The notes beneath the pieces were generated by a model. It had not been told where the DNA came from. It saw nothing but the letters and a program-made list of their open reading frames with translations, and ran no database searches. The translations under genes were made by a program, and so were the position numbers. From Clavibacter nebraskensis NCPPB 2581 (lineage in GTDB: Bacteria > Actinomycetota > Actinomycetes > Actinomycetales > Microbacteriaceae): 64,000 nt of DNA. Shown here in pieces: positions 48,924-57,647 of the stretch (its first letter is position 1; every line of letters begins with the position of its first letter). The stretch lies in contig NC_020891.1 in the NCBI RefSeq assembly GCF_000355695.1, positions 2,418,001-2,482,000 of the forward strand, written 5' to 3'.

Positions 48924-50453
48924 GTGAGGATCCCCCCTGCCCGCCGTGCCGCCCCCGCGCGCAGCGGCGCCCTCACCGTGGCGGCCGCCGCGGTGGCGCT
49001 CTCCGTCGGCATCGGCGCACCCGCCGCGCACGCCGCCGCCGACCCCGCGCTCCAGCCCGCGCCCACCGCGCGCGACCACCTCATCATCGACGTGCCCGGC
49101 CTCGTCAACGGGCGCGAGCTCGGCGCGTACACCGGGGTCGACGGGCGCACGGTCGCCGCGAGCCGCCTGATCCGCACCGAGTCGCTCGACAAGATCACCG
49201 CCGCCGGCGCCGCGACGCTCGCGTCCGTGCACCACGTCGACCTCGTGATCGACCTGCGCACGCCGGGCCAGATCCAGAAGAAGCCGGACGTCCCGATCCC
49301 GGGCGCGAAGACCGTCGCGATCTCGATGTTCGGCGCCGACGGCGACTACCCGGACGACACGGTCATGTACCAGGACCTCATCGACAAGGGCTACGTCGAC
49401 GCCCAGGACCCGGGCGTGATGATCAGCGCGTACCGCAGCATCCTGCAGGCCATCGCGTCGCACACCGGGAACGGCACCATCCTCATCCACTGCTCGCACG
49501 GCATGGACCGCACCGGCACCGTCGTCGACCTGCTCGACCGGATCCTCGGCGTCGGCAGCTCCGACATCCTCCACGACTACCTGCTCTCCAACACGCAGCT
49601 CGGCGTCGACTGGGCGAAGCCCGCGCTGCTCCAGGGCACGTTCGAGGCGGGCATCGCGTCGCGCTACGCGGGGATGGACTCCTACATCCGCACCACGCTC
49701 GGCGTCGACGACCAGGAGATCGCGGCCCTCCGCGCGCAGTTCCTCGTCTCGGACGACGCGGCCGCGGCCTCCATCACCGTGGGCGGCGTGACCGTGCCGC
49801 TCGGAGACGCGGCCGGATCCGCCGGGGCCGTCGTGCCCGTCGGCCTCCCCGCCCTCACGCCCGGCGACGTCCGGGTGACCGCCGCGGACGGATCCGCCAC
49901 GTCGTCCGTCGCGGTCGACGGCCGCACCGTCACCGTCACCGTGACCGCGGCGGACGGGAGCACGACGCGCACGTACCGGATCACGGCCGGGCTCGCGGAG
50001 GTCGCGCTCCCCGGCGGATCCGCGCCGACCGCGGGCGGCACCGTCGCGTTCCGCGCCGCCGGCCTCACGCCGGGTGCGACCTACCGCGTGATCCTGCACT
50101 CGACGCCGACCGACGTCGGATCCGTCACCGCGGCCTCCGACGGCACCGCGTCCGGCACCGTCACGATCCCCGCGGGCACCGACCCCGGCACGCACACGCT
50201 GACCCTCGTGGACGCGCAGGGCCGGGCGGTCTCGGATCCCGCGGCCATCACGGTGAGCGCCGCGGCCGTCTCGGCCATCACGGCGACCGCGACCGGCGCG
50301 CGCCACGCGGGCCCCGCGGTTGCGACCGGCGGCACGCCCGTCGCCGCCGACCCGTGGCCGGGCCTCGCGCTCGCCGCCCTCGGCCTCGCGGGACTCGCCG
50401 CGATCGCGGGCCGCACGGTCGCGCGCCGTCGCGCCGCGCTGCGCAGGCCGTGA
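48924..50453 (+). CDS. Secreted tyrosine-phosphatase-like protein with C-terminal surface anchor
   Basis: 509 aa from a GTG with AGAAGGACG upstream. The signal peptide ends near APAAHAAA. Residues ~45-280 are a protein-tyrosine/dual-specificity phosphatase of the Y_phosphatase3 type: IIDVPGLVNGRELGAYTGVD, LVIDLRTPGQIQKKPDVP, and the active site HCSHGMDRTG (Cys190, Arg196). Residues ~295-470 form two beta-rich Ig-like domains. The end is ATGGTP, a hydrophobic helix (LALAALGLAGLAAIAG) and an Arg-rich tail, a sortase-type sorting signal, though the LPXTG/LAXTG box is degenerate. A sortase gene overlaps its stop. Confidence 0.88.
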   Translation: MRIPPARRAAPARSGALTVAAAAVALSVGIGAPAAHAAADPALQPAPTARDHLIIDVPGLVNGRELGAYTGVDGRTVAASRLIRTESLDKITAAGAATLASVHHVDLVIDLRTPGQIQKKPDVPIPGAKTVAISMFGADGDYPDDTVMYQDLIDKGYVDAQDPGVMISAYRSILQAIASHTGNGTILIHCSHGMDRTGTVVDLLDRILGVGSSDILHDYLLSNTQLGVDWAKPALLQGTFEAGIASRYAGMDSYIRTTLGVDDQEIAALRAQFLVSDDAAAASITVGGVTVPLGDAAGSAGAVVPVGLPALTPGDVRVTAADGSATSSVAVDGRTVTVTVTAADGSTTRTYRITAGLAEVALPGGSAPTAGGTVAFRAAGLTPGATYRVILHSTPTDVGSVTAASDGTASGTVTIPAGTDPGTHTLTLVDAQGRAVSDPAAITVSAAAVSAITATATGARHAGPAVATGGTPVAADPWPGLALAALGLAGLAAIAGRTVARRRAALRRP

Positions 50454-51100
50454 CGACGGATCCCCTGGCGACCCGGCGGCGGCTCCTCACCGCCGCCGGG
50501 GTCGTCGTCGCGTCCGCGGCGGTCGTCGCGGGCGCGCTCGCGGCGGTGGGCGGGTGGCCGGTCGCGTCCGACCTCCCCCGCGACCTCGCGGGCGTCCCGG
50601 TGCAGGCCGACGTGCCGGCGCCCGCGGCGAGCGCGGACGGCACCACCCCGGCGGTCGACTCCGGCCTCGGCCGGTTCCGCGCGCCCTCGGTCGGGCTCGA
50701 CGTGCCGCTCGGCGCGGTCGACGTGGTCGGCGGCGTCGTGGATCCCCCGGGCTTCTCCTCCGCGTACCGCGTGCGCGACCTCGGCGTCGCGCCCGAGGAC
50801 GCCGCGACGGGCACGGTGTTCGTCGTCATGCACTCGGTGCGCGGCGGCGGCACGGGCCCCGGCGACCTCCTCATCGACGACCGGGCGGGAAGCGCGAGCG
50901 TCGCCCACGGCGCGGTGATCGAGGTGGCGGGCGTCGACTACGGCGGCGGATCCAGCCGCGCGGTCCCCAAGGGCCAGCTCCCGGACGACGCCGAGGTCTG
51001 GGCGGACGCCCCCGGCCGGCTCGTCGTCATCACGTGCCTCCAGCGCCCGGACGGCAGCCCGTCGCGCGACGACATGGTGATCGAGGCGACGCGCGCCTGA
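50450..51100 (+). CDS. Sortase (class E/F-like)
   Basis: 216 aa, GTG overlapping the phosphatase stop (GTGA). An N-terminal membrane anchor (RRLLTAAGVVVASAAVVAGA) is followed by the sortase beta-barrel. The catalytic triad can be placed: His128 in VFVVMHSVRG, Cys196 in LVVITCLQRP, Arg206 in SPSRDDMVIEA. SVGLDVPLGAVDVVGGVVDPP is the family start of the barrel. Coupling to one substrate-like gene upstream suggests a dedicated enzyme that links the phosphatase to the envelope. Confidence 0.87.
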   Translation: MTTDPLATRRRLLTAAGVVVASAAVVAGALAAVGGWPVASDLPRDLAGVPVQADVPAPAASADGTTPAVDSGLGRFRAPSVGLDVPLGAVDVVGGVVDPPGFSSAYRVRDLGVAPEDAATGTVFVVMHSVRGGGTGPGDLLIDDRAGSASVAHGAVIEVAGVDYGGGSSRAVPKGQLPDDAEVWADAPGRLVVITCLQRPDGSPSRDDMVIEATRA

Positions 51101-51162
51101 TCGCGGCGGGGAGCGCGACGGCCGATGCGGCCCGGCGCTCCCCGCCTCGATAGCCTCGGCAC

Positions 51163-52266
51163 ATGCGGATGGACAGGGCACGGCTCGAGGTCGCGCGCGC
51201 CTGGCGCGCCTCCGTCTCCCCCGACCGGCTCCTCCTCGCCGCCAAGACCGCGCTCGCGGTCGGCATCGCGTGGGCCGTCGCGCCGTTCGTGCCCGGCGTC
51301 GCGAACGAGTACCCCTACTACGCGCCGCTCGGCGCGCTCGTGAGCATGTACCCGACGCTCATGGGCTCCGCGCGCACCGGCCTCCAGACGCTCCTCGGCC
51401 TCGCGGCGGGCATCGTGCTCGCGACCGCCGTGATCCTCACCACCGGCCCCTCGTGGTGGTCGATCCCCGTGATCGTCGGCATCGGCGTGATCCTCTCCGG
51501 CTCCGGCTGGTTCGGCGCCGGCCGCGAGTACGTGCCCATGGCGGCGCTGTTCGTGCTCATCGTCGGCGGGCAGGACGCCGACACGTACTCGCTCGGCTAC
51601 CTCGTGCAGATGGCCGTCGGCGTCGTGACGGGCCTCCTCGTCAACGTGCTCATCGCGCCGCAGCTGTCGAGCGGGGCCGCGGGCGCGCGCATCAGCGCGT
51701 TCCAGCGCGAGGTGGCCGACCGGCTGCGGGACGTGGGCGACGCGGTCGAGGCCGACTCCCCGCCCGCGCACGCCGACTGGATCCGCGCGAGCGAGGACCT
51801 CGCCGGCACCGCACGGGCCGTGCGGGCCGACCTCCGCGAGGCCGACGAGAGCCGCAAGGGCAACCCGCGCGCGCTCGTGAACAAGCGCGACGTGCGCATC
51901 GACCACGCGCGGCTGGAGGCGATGGACCAGATCGTGTTCCACGTCCGCGACATCTCCGCCGCGCTCGCGGACACCATCTGGCAGGAGCGGGGCGCGCTGG
52001 GCCTCGACCGCGAGATCACCGCGCCGATCCACGACGCGTGCCACGCGGTCGCGGGCGTGCTCGACCTCGAGGATCCGGACTCCCCCGAGCGCCACCGCGC
52101 GATGGGCGAGGCGGCCAGGCAGGTGCGCCTGCTCGTGGAGGCGGTCGACCGGCGGGCGCAGGAGCTCGGCCAGGCGATGGGCCCGGGCGTGCTCACCGCC
52201 ATGCACCTCAAGCGCGTGCTGCACCACCTCGAGCCGGTCGGCGCGGCGGAGTCGCCGGCGCCGTAG
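51163..52266 (+). CDS. FUSC/aromatic-acid-exporter-like membrane protein
   Basis: 367 aa, ATG with TAGCCT 6 nt upstream (leaderless). The N-terminal half has about six helices (LLAAKTALAVGIAWAVAPFV, LGALVSMYPTLMGSARTGLQ, LLGLAAGIVLATAVILTTG) in the FUSC pattern. The C-terminal ~190 residues are a cytoplasmic helical domain (ISAFQREVADRLRDVGDAVE onward). Related proteins export aromatic acids or fusaric acid. Confidence 0.85.
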   Translation: MRMDRARLEVARAWRASVSPDRLLLAAKTALAVGIAWAVAPFVPGVANEYPYYAPLGALVSMYPTLMGSARTGLQTLLGLAAGIVLATAVILTTGPSWWSIPVIVGIGVILSGSGWFGAGREYVPMAALFVLIVGGQDADTYSLGYLVQMAVGVVTGLLVNVLIAPQLSSGAAGARISAFQREVADRLRDVGDAVEADSPPAHADWIRASEDLAGTARAVRADLREADESRKGNPRALVNKRDVRIDHARLEAMDQIVFHVRDISAALADTIWQERGALGLDREITAPIHDACHAVAGVLDLEDPDSPERHRAMGEAARQVRLLVEAVDRRAQELGQAMGPGVLTAMHLKRVLHHLEPVGAAESPAP

Positions 52267-52279
52267 CGCGAGCCGCGCG

Positions 52280-53239
52280 CTAGGCCGACGCCGCAGCGGC
52301 CGTGCCCGCCTCGCCGCCCACCGGCAGCGCCTCCGCCCGCGCGTCGAAGCGCACGGCCACGATGCCCGCGACGATGAGCACGCCGCCCACGAGCTGCAGC
52401 GCCGTCAGCTCCTCGCCGAGCAGCAGCCACGCCCAAGCGCCAGCGGCCGCGACCTCGAGCAGGCCGACGAAGGAGGCGAGGCGGGATCCGAGCATCGCGC
52501 TCCCCGTGATCCCCGCCCCGTACGCGAGCGCCGTCGCGACCACGCCCACCACGAGCATGGGCACCCACCACGGCACGACGCTGCCGAGCATCTCGACGTC
52601 GGCGACGGATCCGGTGAACGGCAGGATCCCCGTCACGCCCACGAGCGCCAGCAGCACGGCCGCGACGAGCAGGCCCGCGGCGGCGAGCGCCACCGGCGGC
52701 AGCCCGTCCGCGCCGCGCGCCGCGATGGCGAAGTAGCCGGCGCAGCCGACCATCGCGCCGAGCGCGAAGAGGAGGCCCACGGGATCCAGCGCCCCGCCGC
52801 CCGACGGCGACACCACGAGCGCGAGCCCGCCGGCCGCGGCGACGGATCCGAGGAGCACGGGCACCGCGGGCCGCCGCCTCGTCATCGCCCACGCCACCGC
52901 CACGAGCAGCAGCGGCGCCATGAACTCGATGAGGATGGCCGTGCCGACGGGGATGCGCTCGATGGCCGCGAAGTACATGACCTGCGCGCCGGCCACGCCC
53001 ACGAGCGCCATGCCGAGCACGCGCCGCCAGGCCCGGAGGACGGGCCGGAGGTCGCCCCGGAGCTGCGCGAGGGCGACCGGCGCGAGGACCGCGCCGCCGA
53101 TGAGCGCGCGCAGCGCGACCGCCGCGACTGGGCTCCAGCCCGACTCCAGCAGCGGCTTCACGAACGCGCCGGACAGGCCGAAGGACGCGGCGGCGACGAT
53201 CGCGAGGACCAGTCCGGTGGTGAGGTGGCGTCGGGGCAT
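52280..53239 (-). CDS. EamA-family (DMT) transporter
   Basis: 319 aa, ten helices in two EamA repeats: LTTGLVLAIVAAASFGLSGA at the start, GTAILIEFMAPLLLVAVAWA, and PVGLLFALGAMVGCAGYFAI in the second half. RhtA/YdcZ-like exporters of amino acids or metabolites belong here. The divergent CGNR gene, 73 bp away, is a likely regulator. Confidence 0.9.
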   Translation of the reverse strand: MPRRHLTTGLVLAIVAAASFGLSGAFVKPLLESGWSPVAAVALRALIGGAVLAPVALAQLRGDLRPVLRAWRRVLGMALVGVAGAQVMYFAAIERIPVGTAILIEFMAPLLLVAVAWAMTRRRPAVPVLLGSVAAAGGLALVVSPSGGGALDPVGLLFALGAMVGCAGYFAIAARGADGLPPVALAAAGLLVAAVLLALVGVTGILPFTGSVADVEMLGSVVPWWVPMLVVGVVATALAYGAGITGSAMLGSRLASFVGLLEVAAAGAWAWLLLGEELTALQLVGGVLIVAGIVAVRFDARAEALPVGGEAGTAAAASA

Positions 53240-53312
53240 GGTGCTCTCGTCTCGTCAGGGGCCAAGCGGCCTACGGTCATGACGTTAGACTGGTACCGGA
53301 TAAGGAGTCAAC

Positions 53313-53873
53313 TTGCATTTCACCCCTGACACCGAGGACGTGCTCGTGTTCGACGCCGTCGTGCTCAACACGGCCGCGCGCGCCACGCGGTCCGGGGCGG
53401 ACCTGCTGGCGACCCCCGAGCAGCTCGCCGACCTCATGACCCGCAGCGGCTTCTCCGGCCGCTTCGACCGCGACGAGCGCGAGCTCCGCGAGGTGCACCG
53501 CGCCCGCGCCCGCCTGCGCGAGATCTGGGGCCTCGACCGCGACGCCATGGTGGATCCCGTCAACGAGCTGCTGGCGCGCCACCACGCGGCACCGCGGCTC
53601 GTGCGGCACGACGCCCTCGACTGGCACCTGCACGCGACGCCGGAGGACGCTCCCCTCGCCGACCGGATCCTCGTGGAGGCCGCGATGGCGCTCGTCGACG
53701 TCATCCGCTCCGACGCCACCGACCGCCTCCGGGTGTGCGCCGCCGACGACTGCGACGGCGTGCTCGTGGACCTCTCCCGGAACGGGTCGAAGCGGTTCTG
53801 CAGCGTGCGCTGCGGCAACCGGATGAACATGGTCGCCTTCCGGGAGCGCCGCGCTCAGGATCCCGTCGGCTGA
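53313..53873 (+). CDS. CGNR zinc-finger protein (putative stress regulator)
   Basis: 186 aa from a TTG codon with TAAGGAG upstream at good spacing; TAGACT at 53286-53291 is a likely -10. The N-terminal ABATE domain (VLVFDAVVLNTAARATRSGA to the LVEAAMALVDVIR helix) is followed by the C-terminal zinc finger CAADDCDGVLVDLSRNGSKR, FCSVRCGNRMNM: four Cys and the CGNR signature. These proteins are thought to be DNA-binding stress regulators. It is divergent from the EamA transporter. Confidence 0.9.
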   Translation: MHFTPDTEDVLVFDAVVLNTAARATRSGADLLATPEQLADLMTRSGFSGRFDRDERELREVHRARARLREIWGLDRDAMVDPVNELLARHHAAPRLVRHDALDWHLHATPEDAPLADRILVEAAMALVDVIRSDATDRLRVCAADDCDGVLVDLSRNGSKRFCSVRCGNRMNMVAFRERRAQDPVG

Positions 53874-54004
53874 CCGGCGCCGCGTGTGGACGGCGCCCAC
53901 GCCCGCGCCCCCCGCGTCAATAGAGTCCCGTCCACGATGCGGGGCGCGCTCCCGCGTCCGCGCCGCGTCGCTCGACCGGCGTCCGACTCCTCGAAAGGCA
54001 TCCC

Positions 54005-54688
54005 ATGTCCCGTGCGTCCTCCCTGTCCGCGTCACACGCCTCCTCCCGTCTCCGGATCGGCCGGTCGACGACCGGCGTCGCCGTCGTCGGCCTCGTCGCC
54101 GTCATCGGATCCCTGCTGACCGCCCCTTCGGCCGCGCACGCGACGGAGGTGCCGGCGGCCGCGGCCCAGGCCGCCGTCTCCGCCTCCGTGGGAAGGGGGA
54201 CGTTCGTGGAGGACGTCCTCCACGGCAGGATCACCGTCGACCAGCTCGTCGAGGTGAACGTCGCGGCCCGCTCCACCACGACCGCCGGCGCCCCGAGCCG
54301 AGCCGAGCTCACCCGTCAGGTGACCGACGAGATCGAGCGGTTCCGCGCGGCGGACTCCGCCCCCTCCCTGTCCCCCGGAGACGGCGCCGACGCCGTGGGC
54401 GCCCCCCTCGGCGAGAGCAAGCACTGGTGGAACAAGCTCATCCACTGGGGCACCATCCGGATGGACGCCTACGTCCTCGCCGCGGTCGGCAGCACGGCCG
54501 CCACCGTCACCGCGGCCATCCTGGGCATGTGCGGCTTGTACAGCGCCATCGTGTGCGCCGCCGTCGCCGCGATGGCGGCGGGCACGGCCCTCAACCTCTC
54601 CTTGACGGCGGCCGGCTGCCTGTCGGACCACCACCGGTCCATCTACATCAAGGTCCCGGACTTCTGGAAGACCCACTGCGGAGACTGA
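54005..54688 (+). CDS. Secreted Cys-containing protein, unknown function
   Basis: 227 aa. A long Sec/Tat-like signal (RLRIGRSTTGVAVVGLVAVI, cleavage near SAAHATE) is followed by an acidic middle region. A hydrophobic Ala-rich core comes next (MDAYVLAAVGSTAATVTAAI, AAVAAMAAGTALNLSLTAAG) with four Cys (CGLY, IVCAA, AGCLS, THCGD) and the ending KVPDFWKTHCGD. It could be disulfide-linked and membrane-active, like some bacteriocins or small phytotoxic secreted proteins, but no family is recognised. A strong hairpin follows. Confidence 0.7.
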   Translation: MSRASSLSASHASSRLRIGRSTTGVAVVGLVAVIGSLLTAPSAAHATEVPAAAAQAAVSASVGRGTFVEDVLHGRITVDQLVEVNVAARSTTTAGAPSRAELTRQVTDEIERFRAADSAPSLSPGDGADAVGAPLGESKHWWNKLIHWGTIRMDAYVLAAVGSTAATVTAAILGMCGLYSAIVCAAVAAMAAGTALNLSLTAAGCLSDHHRSIYIKVPDFWKTHCGD

Positions 54689-54723
54689 CCCCGCCCCCCA
54701 CGCTCCCGCGGCAGCGAGGAGCA

Positions 54724-54758
54724 CCTCGGCCCCCGTGCGCACCCGCCGGGGGCCGAGG
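54724..54758. terminator. Hairpin terminator between convergent genes
   Basis: CCTCGGCCCCCG pairs perfectly with CGGGGGCCGAGG across an 11-nt loop. It lies between the secreted-protein stop (54688) and the rsmI stop (54785). Confidence 0.8.
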
Positions 54759-54784
54759 CACGTCCGGGACGACGCGCGAGCGCG

Positions 54785-55600
54785 TCACCTCGCCTGCAGA
54801 GCCGCCTGGTACAGGTCGCGCTTGCCGAGCCCGGTCGCCTCGGCGATGGTGCCGGCGGCGTCCTTGAGGCGCGCGCCGTCGGCGACGAGCTCGAGCACCT
54901 GCGCCACCCCGGCGTCGAGGTCGACCTCGAGCGCCGCGGCGCCCTCCGCGACCACGACGATCTCGCCGCGCACGCCCTCGGCGGCCCAGGCGGCGAGCTC
55001 GGCGGCGGATCCGCGGCGCACCTCCTCGTAGAGCTTCGTGAGCTCGCGGCACACGACGAGCCGGCGATCCGGGCCCCACTCGGCGACGACGTCCTCGAGC
55101 GACGCCTGCAGCCGGTTCGGCGACTCGAAGAAGACCATGGTGCGGCGCTCGCGCACCAGCTCGCGCAGCGCGCGACGCCGGTCGCCGCCCTTCCGCGGAA
55201 GGAAGCCCTCGAACGTGAAGCGGTCGGTGGGCAGCCCGGAGACGGCGAGCGCGCTGAGCACGGCGCTCGGCCCGGGGACCACCGTGACGCGCACGCCCGC
55301 CGCGGCCGCCGCCTCCACCAGGTGGAAGCCGGGGTCGGAGATCGCGGGCATGCCGGCGTCGGAGAGCACGAGCACGTCGGTCTCGCGCGCCAGCTCCACG
55401 AGGTCGGCGGAGCGCTCCTGCTCGTTGTGGTCGTGCAGCGCGATGAGGCGGGGCCGGTTCTCGACGCCGAGCGCGCCGAGCAGGCGGATGGTCGTGCGGG
55501 TGTCCTCCGCGGCGATGACGGTGGCGGAGGACAGCGCCTCCACGAGCCGCCGCGACGCATCGCCCAGGTTGCCGATGGGGGTCGCGCCGAGGATGATCAC
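54785..55600 (-). CDS. rsmI: 16S rRNA (cytidine1402-2'-O)-methyltransferase
   Basis: 271 aa from GTG 55600 (overlap with the upstream membrane-protein stop). Tetrapyrrole-methylase fold: IILGATPIGNLGDASRRLVE, AAEDTRTTIRLLGALG, SDAGMPAISDPGFHLVEAA, VPGPSAVLSALAVSGLPTDR, FEGFLPRKGGDRR, FFESPNRL. GATGAT lies 6 nt before the GTG, so a leaderless start is also possible. It lies upstream of the protein mannosyltransferase gene in many actinobacteria; here they are 5.6 kb apart. Confidence 0.96.
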   Translation of the reverse strand: MIILGATPIGNLGDASRRLVEALSSATVIAAEDTRTTIRLLGALGVENRPRLIALHDHNEQERSADLVELARETDVLVLSDAGMPAISDPGFHLVEAAAAAGVRVTVVPGPSAVLSALAVSGLPTDRFTFEGFLPRKGGDRRRALRELVRERRTMVFFESPNRLQASLEDVVAEWGPDRRLVVCRELTKLYEEVRRGSAAELAAWAAEGVRGEIVVVAEGAAALEVDLDAGVAQVLELVADGARLKDAAGTIAEATGLGKRDLYQAALQAR

Positions 55601-55905
55601 CGGTCGATCATCCCATCCGGGCGGCTCGCGTCCTCGCCCGGGAGTGCGGCCCTGTCGCCGGCATGGGGCGGGTCGTCGACCTCCTCGTCGCCCGGGTCGC
55701 TCCAGCCGCGGAGCGCATTCGCGACGCCGACGCCGATCGGCAGGAGCCCGAGCGGCACGCCGAACAGCACGAGAGTGGACCCGCGAGAGGTGGTGATCTC
55801 GCCGAGGATGCCGGCGAGACCGAGCACGGACGTCAGGCAGAGGAAGACGCCGAGGACCACGTAGCCCCAGGTCTCTCGCCCGCGGGACCGACTCCGCAGG
55901 AACAC
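55597..55905 (-). CDS. Small membrane protein upstream of rsmI
   Basis: 102 aa from GTG 55905. Two helices (TWGYVVLGVFLCLTSVLGLA, LVLFGVPLGLLPIGVGVANA) and an acidic tail (PGDEEVDDPPHAGDRAALPG). The stop overlaps the rsmI start by 4 nt (GTGA), which supports that it is translated. Function unknown. Confidence 0.65.
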   Translation of the reverse strand: MFLRSRSRGRETWGYVVLGVFLCLTSVLGLAGILGEITTSRGSTLVLFGVPLGLLPIGVGVANALRGWSDPGDEEVDDPPHAGDRAALPGEDASRPDGMIDR

Positions 55906-55908
55906 GCG

Positions 55909-56412
55909 TCAGCTCCCGTCGGACGCGACGGCGCCCGCGCCCACCGCGGCGAGCACCACCGAATCCGCGCACCCGCGCGCGAAGCCGTCGATGCGCCTGT
56001 CCATGTCGCGCTGCAGGATCCACGCCCCGATGCGCTCGGCGACGGGCGCGAGCCACGCGGGCCGGCACGCGAAGTTGTAGCGCCAGGTCGCGAGCGTGCT
56101 GCCCGGCTCGCCGTCCGCGGGCGCGAACCTCCACCCGCCACCCATGCGCGCAAAGAACCACGACCCCTGCGTCATCTTCATCCCCACGTTCGACGGCGGC
56201 TGGTGCGCGACGTACTCGCTCACCATGCCGAAGCCGAGGCGCGAGACCGTGAACGTGCGGACGCCCTTCGCGGGCTCGGTCGCGCCGCCCATGAGGTGCT
56301 GGTGGGCGATGAAGGAATCCCACCGCTTCCGGATCGCCCCCTGCGTCTGCGAGATCGCGAACGCCACCTCCGGCTCGACGGGGACGATGCGGCGGGACTC
56401 GACGACGGGCAC
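55909..56412 (-). CDS. SRPBCC (START-like) family protein
   Basis: 167 aa from GTG 56412. Helix-grip fold pattern: VVESRRIVPVEPEVAFAISQ at the N-terminus, EYVAHQPPSNVGMKMTQGSW, GSTLATWRYNFACRP, and a long C-terminal helix (LQRDMDRRIDGFARGCAD). Such proteins bind hydrophobic ligands. It lies 3 bp from the next small membrane-protein gene. Confidence 0.75.
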   Translation of the reverse strand: MPVVESRRIVPVEPEVAFAISQTQGAIRKRWDSFIAHQHLMGGATEPAKGVRTFTVSRLGFGMVSEYVAHQPPSNVGMKMTQGSWFFARMGGGWRFAPADGEPGSTLATWRYNFACRPAWLAPVAERIGAWILQRDMDRRIDGFARGCADSVVLAAVGAGAVASDGS

Positions 56413-56485
56413 GGATCCATGCTGGCACGGCGCGTGGGACGGCGACCGTCGCGCTCGGACCGTCCGGCGCGCCCTTCCCGGCGCC

Positions 56486-57448
56486 TCAGCCGCCGATGGA
56501 GCCCAGGTCCAGGTCCGCGAGGGCGGCGATCACGCGCTCCGGGTGCTCGGCCATCCGGTTCAGCACGTACAGCCACCACTCCGGTCCGTAGACGATGTAC
56601 TCGCGGGTGGCGAAGCCCTCGCGGCGCAGCCCGTCGAGCAGCTCGGTGCCGGGGCCCTGCAGCATCTCGAACTCGACGTGCTCTCCCGTCAGCTCGCTGC
56701 CCAGCTCGTCGCGGAGCCGCTCCACGAGGCGCGGGTCGTGGGTGGCGAGGTTCACGCGGTGCCCGGAGCGCACCAGCCGGGTCGCGGCGTCGACGTAGGC
56801 GGCGGTCATCGGCGCGGAGTCCCGGGCGTGCGCGACGCCGACCGGCCCGGGGAACGCGCCCTTCACGAGGCGGATCGGCCCCGGGCGCCCCTCGAGGCGG
56901 ATGAGGTCGGCGGGCGCGCGGTGCAGGCGCGCCTGGAGCGTGACGCCCGTCTCGGGGAAGGCGTCGGCGATGCGCTCGACGAGGGACAGCACGAGGTCCG
57001 TGCGGTCGGATCCCTCGGCCGAGACCATGATGTGCGTGCCCACCTCGCGCGCCGCTCGCGCGATGGCCAGGCCGTTGCGGAGGCCGACCTCGGGCGACAC
57101 GACCGCGCCGACGTGGGAGAGGTCGAAGGAGACCGTCGCCGTGCGCGACGACTCCCCGATGCGGCGGGCGAGCTCGACGAGGCGCGCGGTCTCCTGATCG
57201 GCGACGCCCTCCTCGCGGACGGACTCGCCGACGAGCTCGACGCTGCCGAGGTGGCCCCGCGCGGAGTTGGCGTCGAGCAGCGCCAGGGCCGCGTCCACGT
57301 CCTCGCCGGCGATGTACCGCCGGGCCGCCCGCGCGGCCAGCGCGGCCCCGCCGGGACTCGCGAGGGTCCGCGCCTTGAGGTCCTCATCGAGGGCGAGCGC
57401 GCGGAGGGTGTCCGCGGCGCGCAGCAGGTCATGGGCGCTCGTCGTCAT
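56486..57448 (-). CDS. Proline dehydrogenase
   Basis: 320 aa from ATG 57448. PRODH TIM-barrel motifs: [108 protein letters not shown], and the C-terminal [20 protein letters not shown]. It is a monofunctional flavoenzyme oxidising proline to pyrroline-5-carboxylate. No P5C dehydrogenase gene lies beside it. Confidence 0.92.
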   Translation of the reverse strand: MTTSAHDLLRAADTLRALALDEDLKARTLASPGGAALAARAARRYIAGEDVDAALALLDANSARGHLGSVELVGESVREEGVADQETARLVELARRIGESSRTATVSFDLSHVGAVVSPEVGLRNGLAIARAAREVGTHIMVSAEGSDRTDLVLSLVERIADAFPETGVTLQARLHRAPADLIRLEGRPGPIRLVKGAFPGPVGVAHARDSAPMTAAYVDAATRLVRSGHRVNLATHDPRLVERLRDELGSELTGEHVEFEMLQGPGTELLDGLRREGFATREYIVYGPEWWLYVLNRMAEHPERVIAALADLDLGSIGG

Positions 57449-57647
57449 CCCGAGAACCCATCGGACCCCTCGAGCGCGGCAGCCCGCCGCTCGGCGCGCG
57501 CGTGGGGGACCCGCCACCCCGACCGACCGCGGTGGGCGCCGGCGACCCCGCACGCCGCCCCCGCATCCTGCGTACGCTCGTACGAGCGGCCCGCGGGCCG
57601 ACGCCGCCCGGATCGGGCGCGAAGCACCACCACCCCGAGGAGCACCA

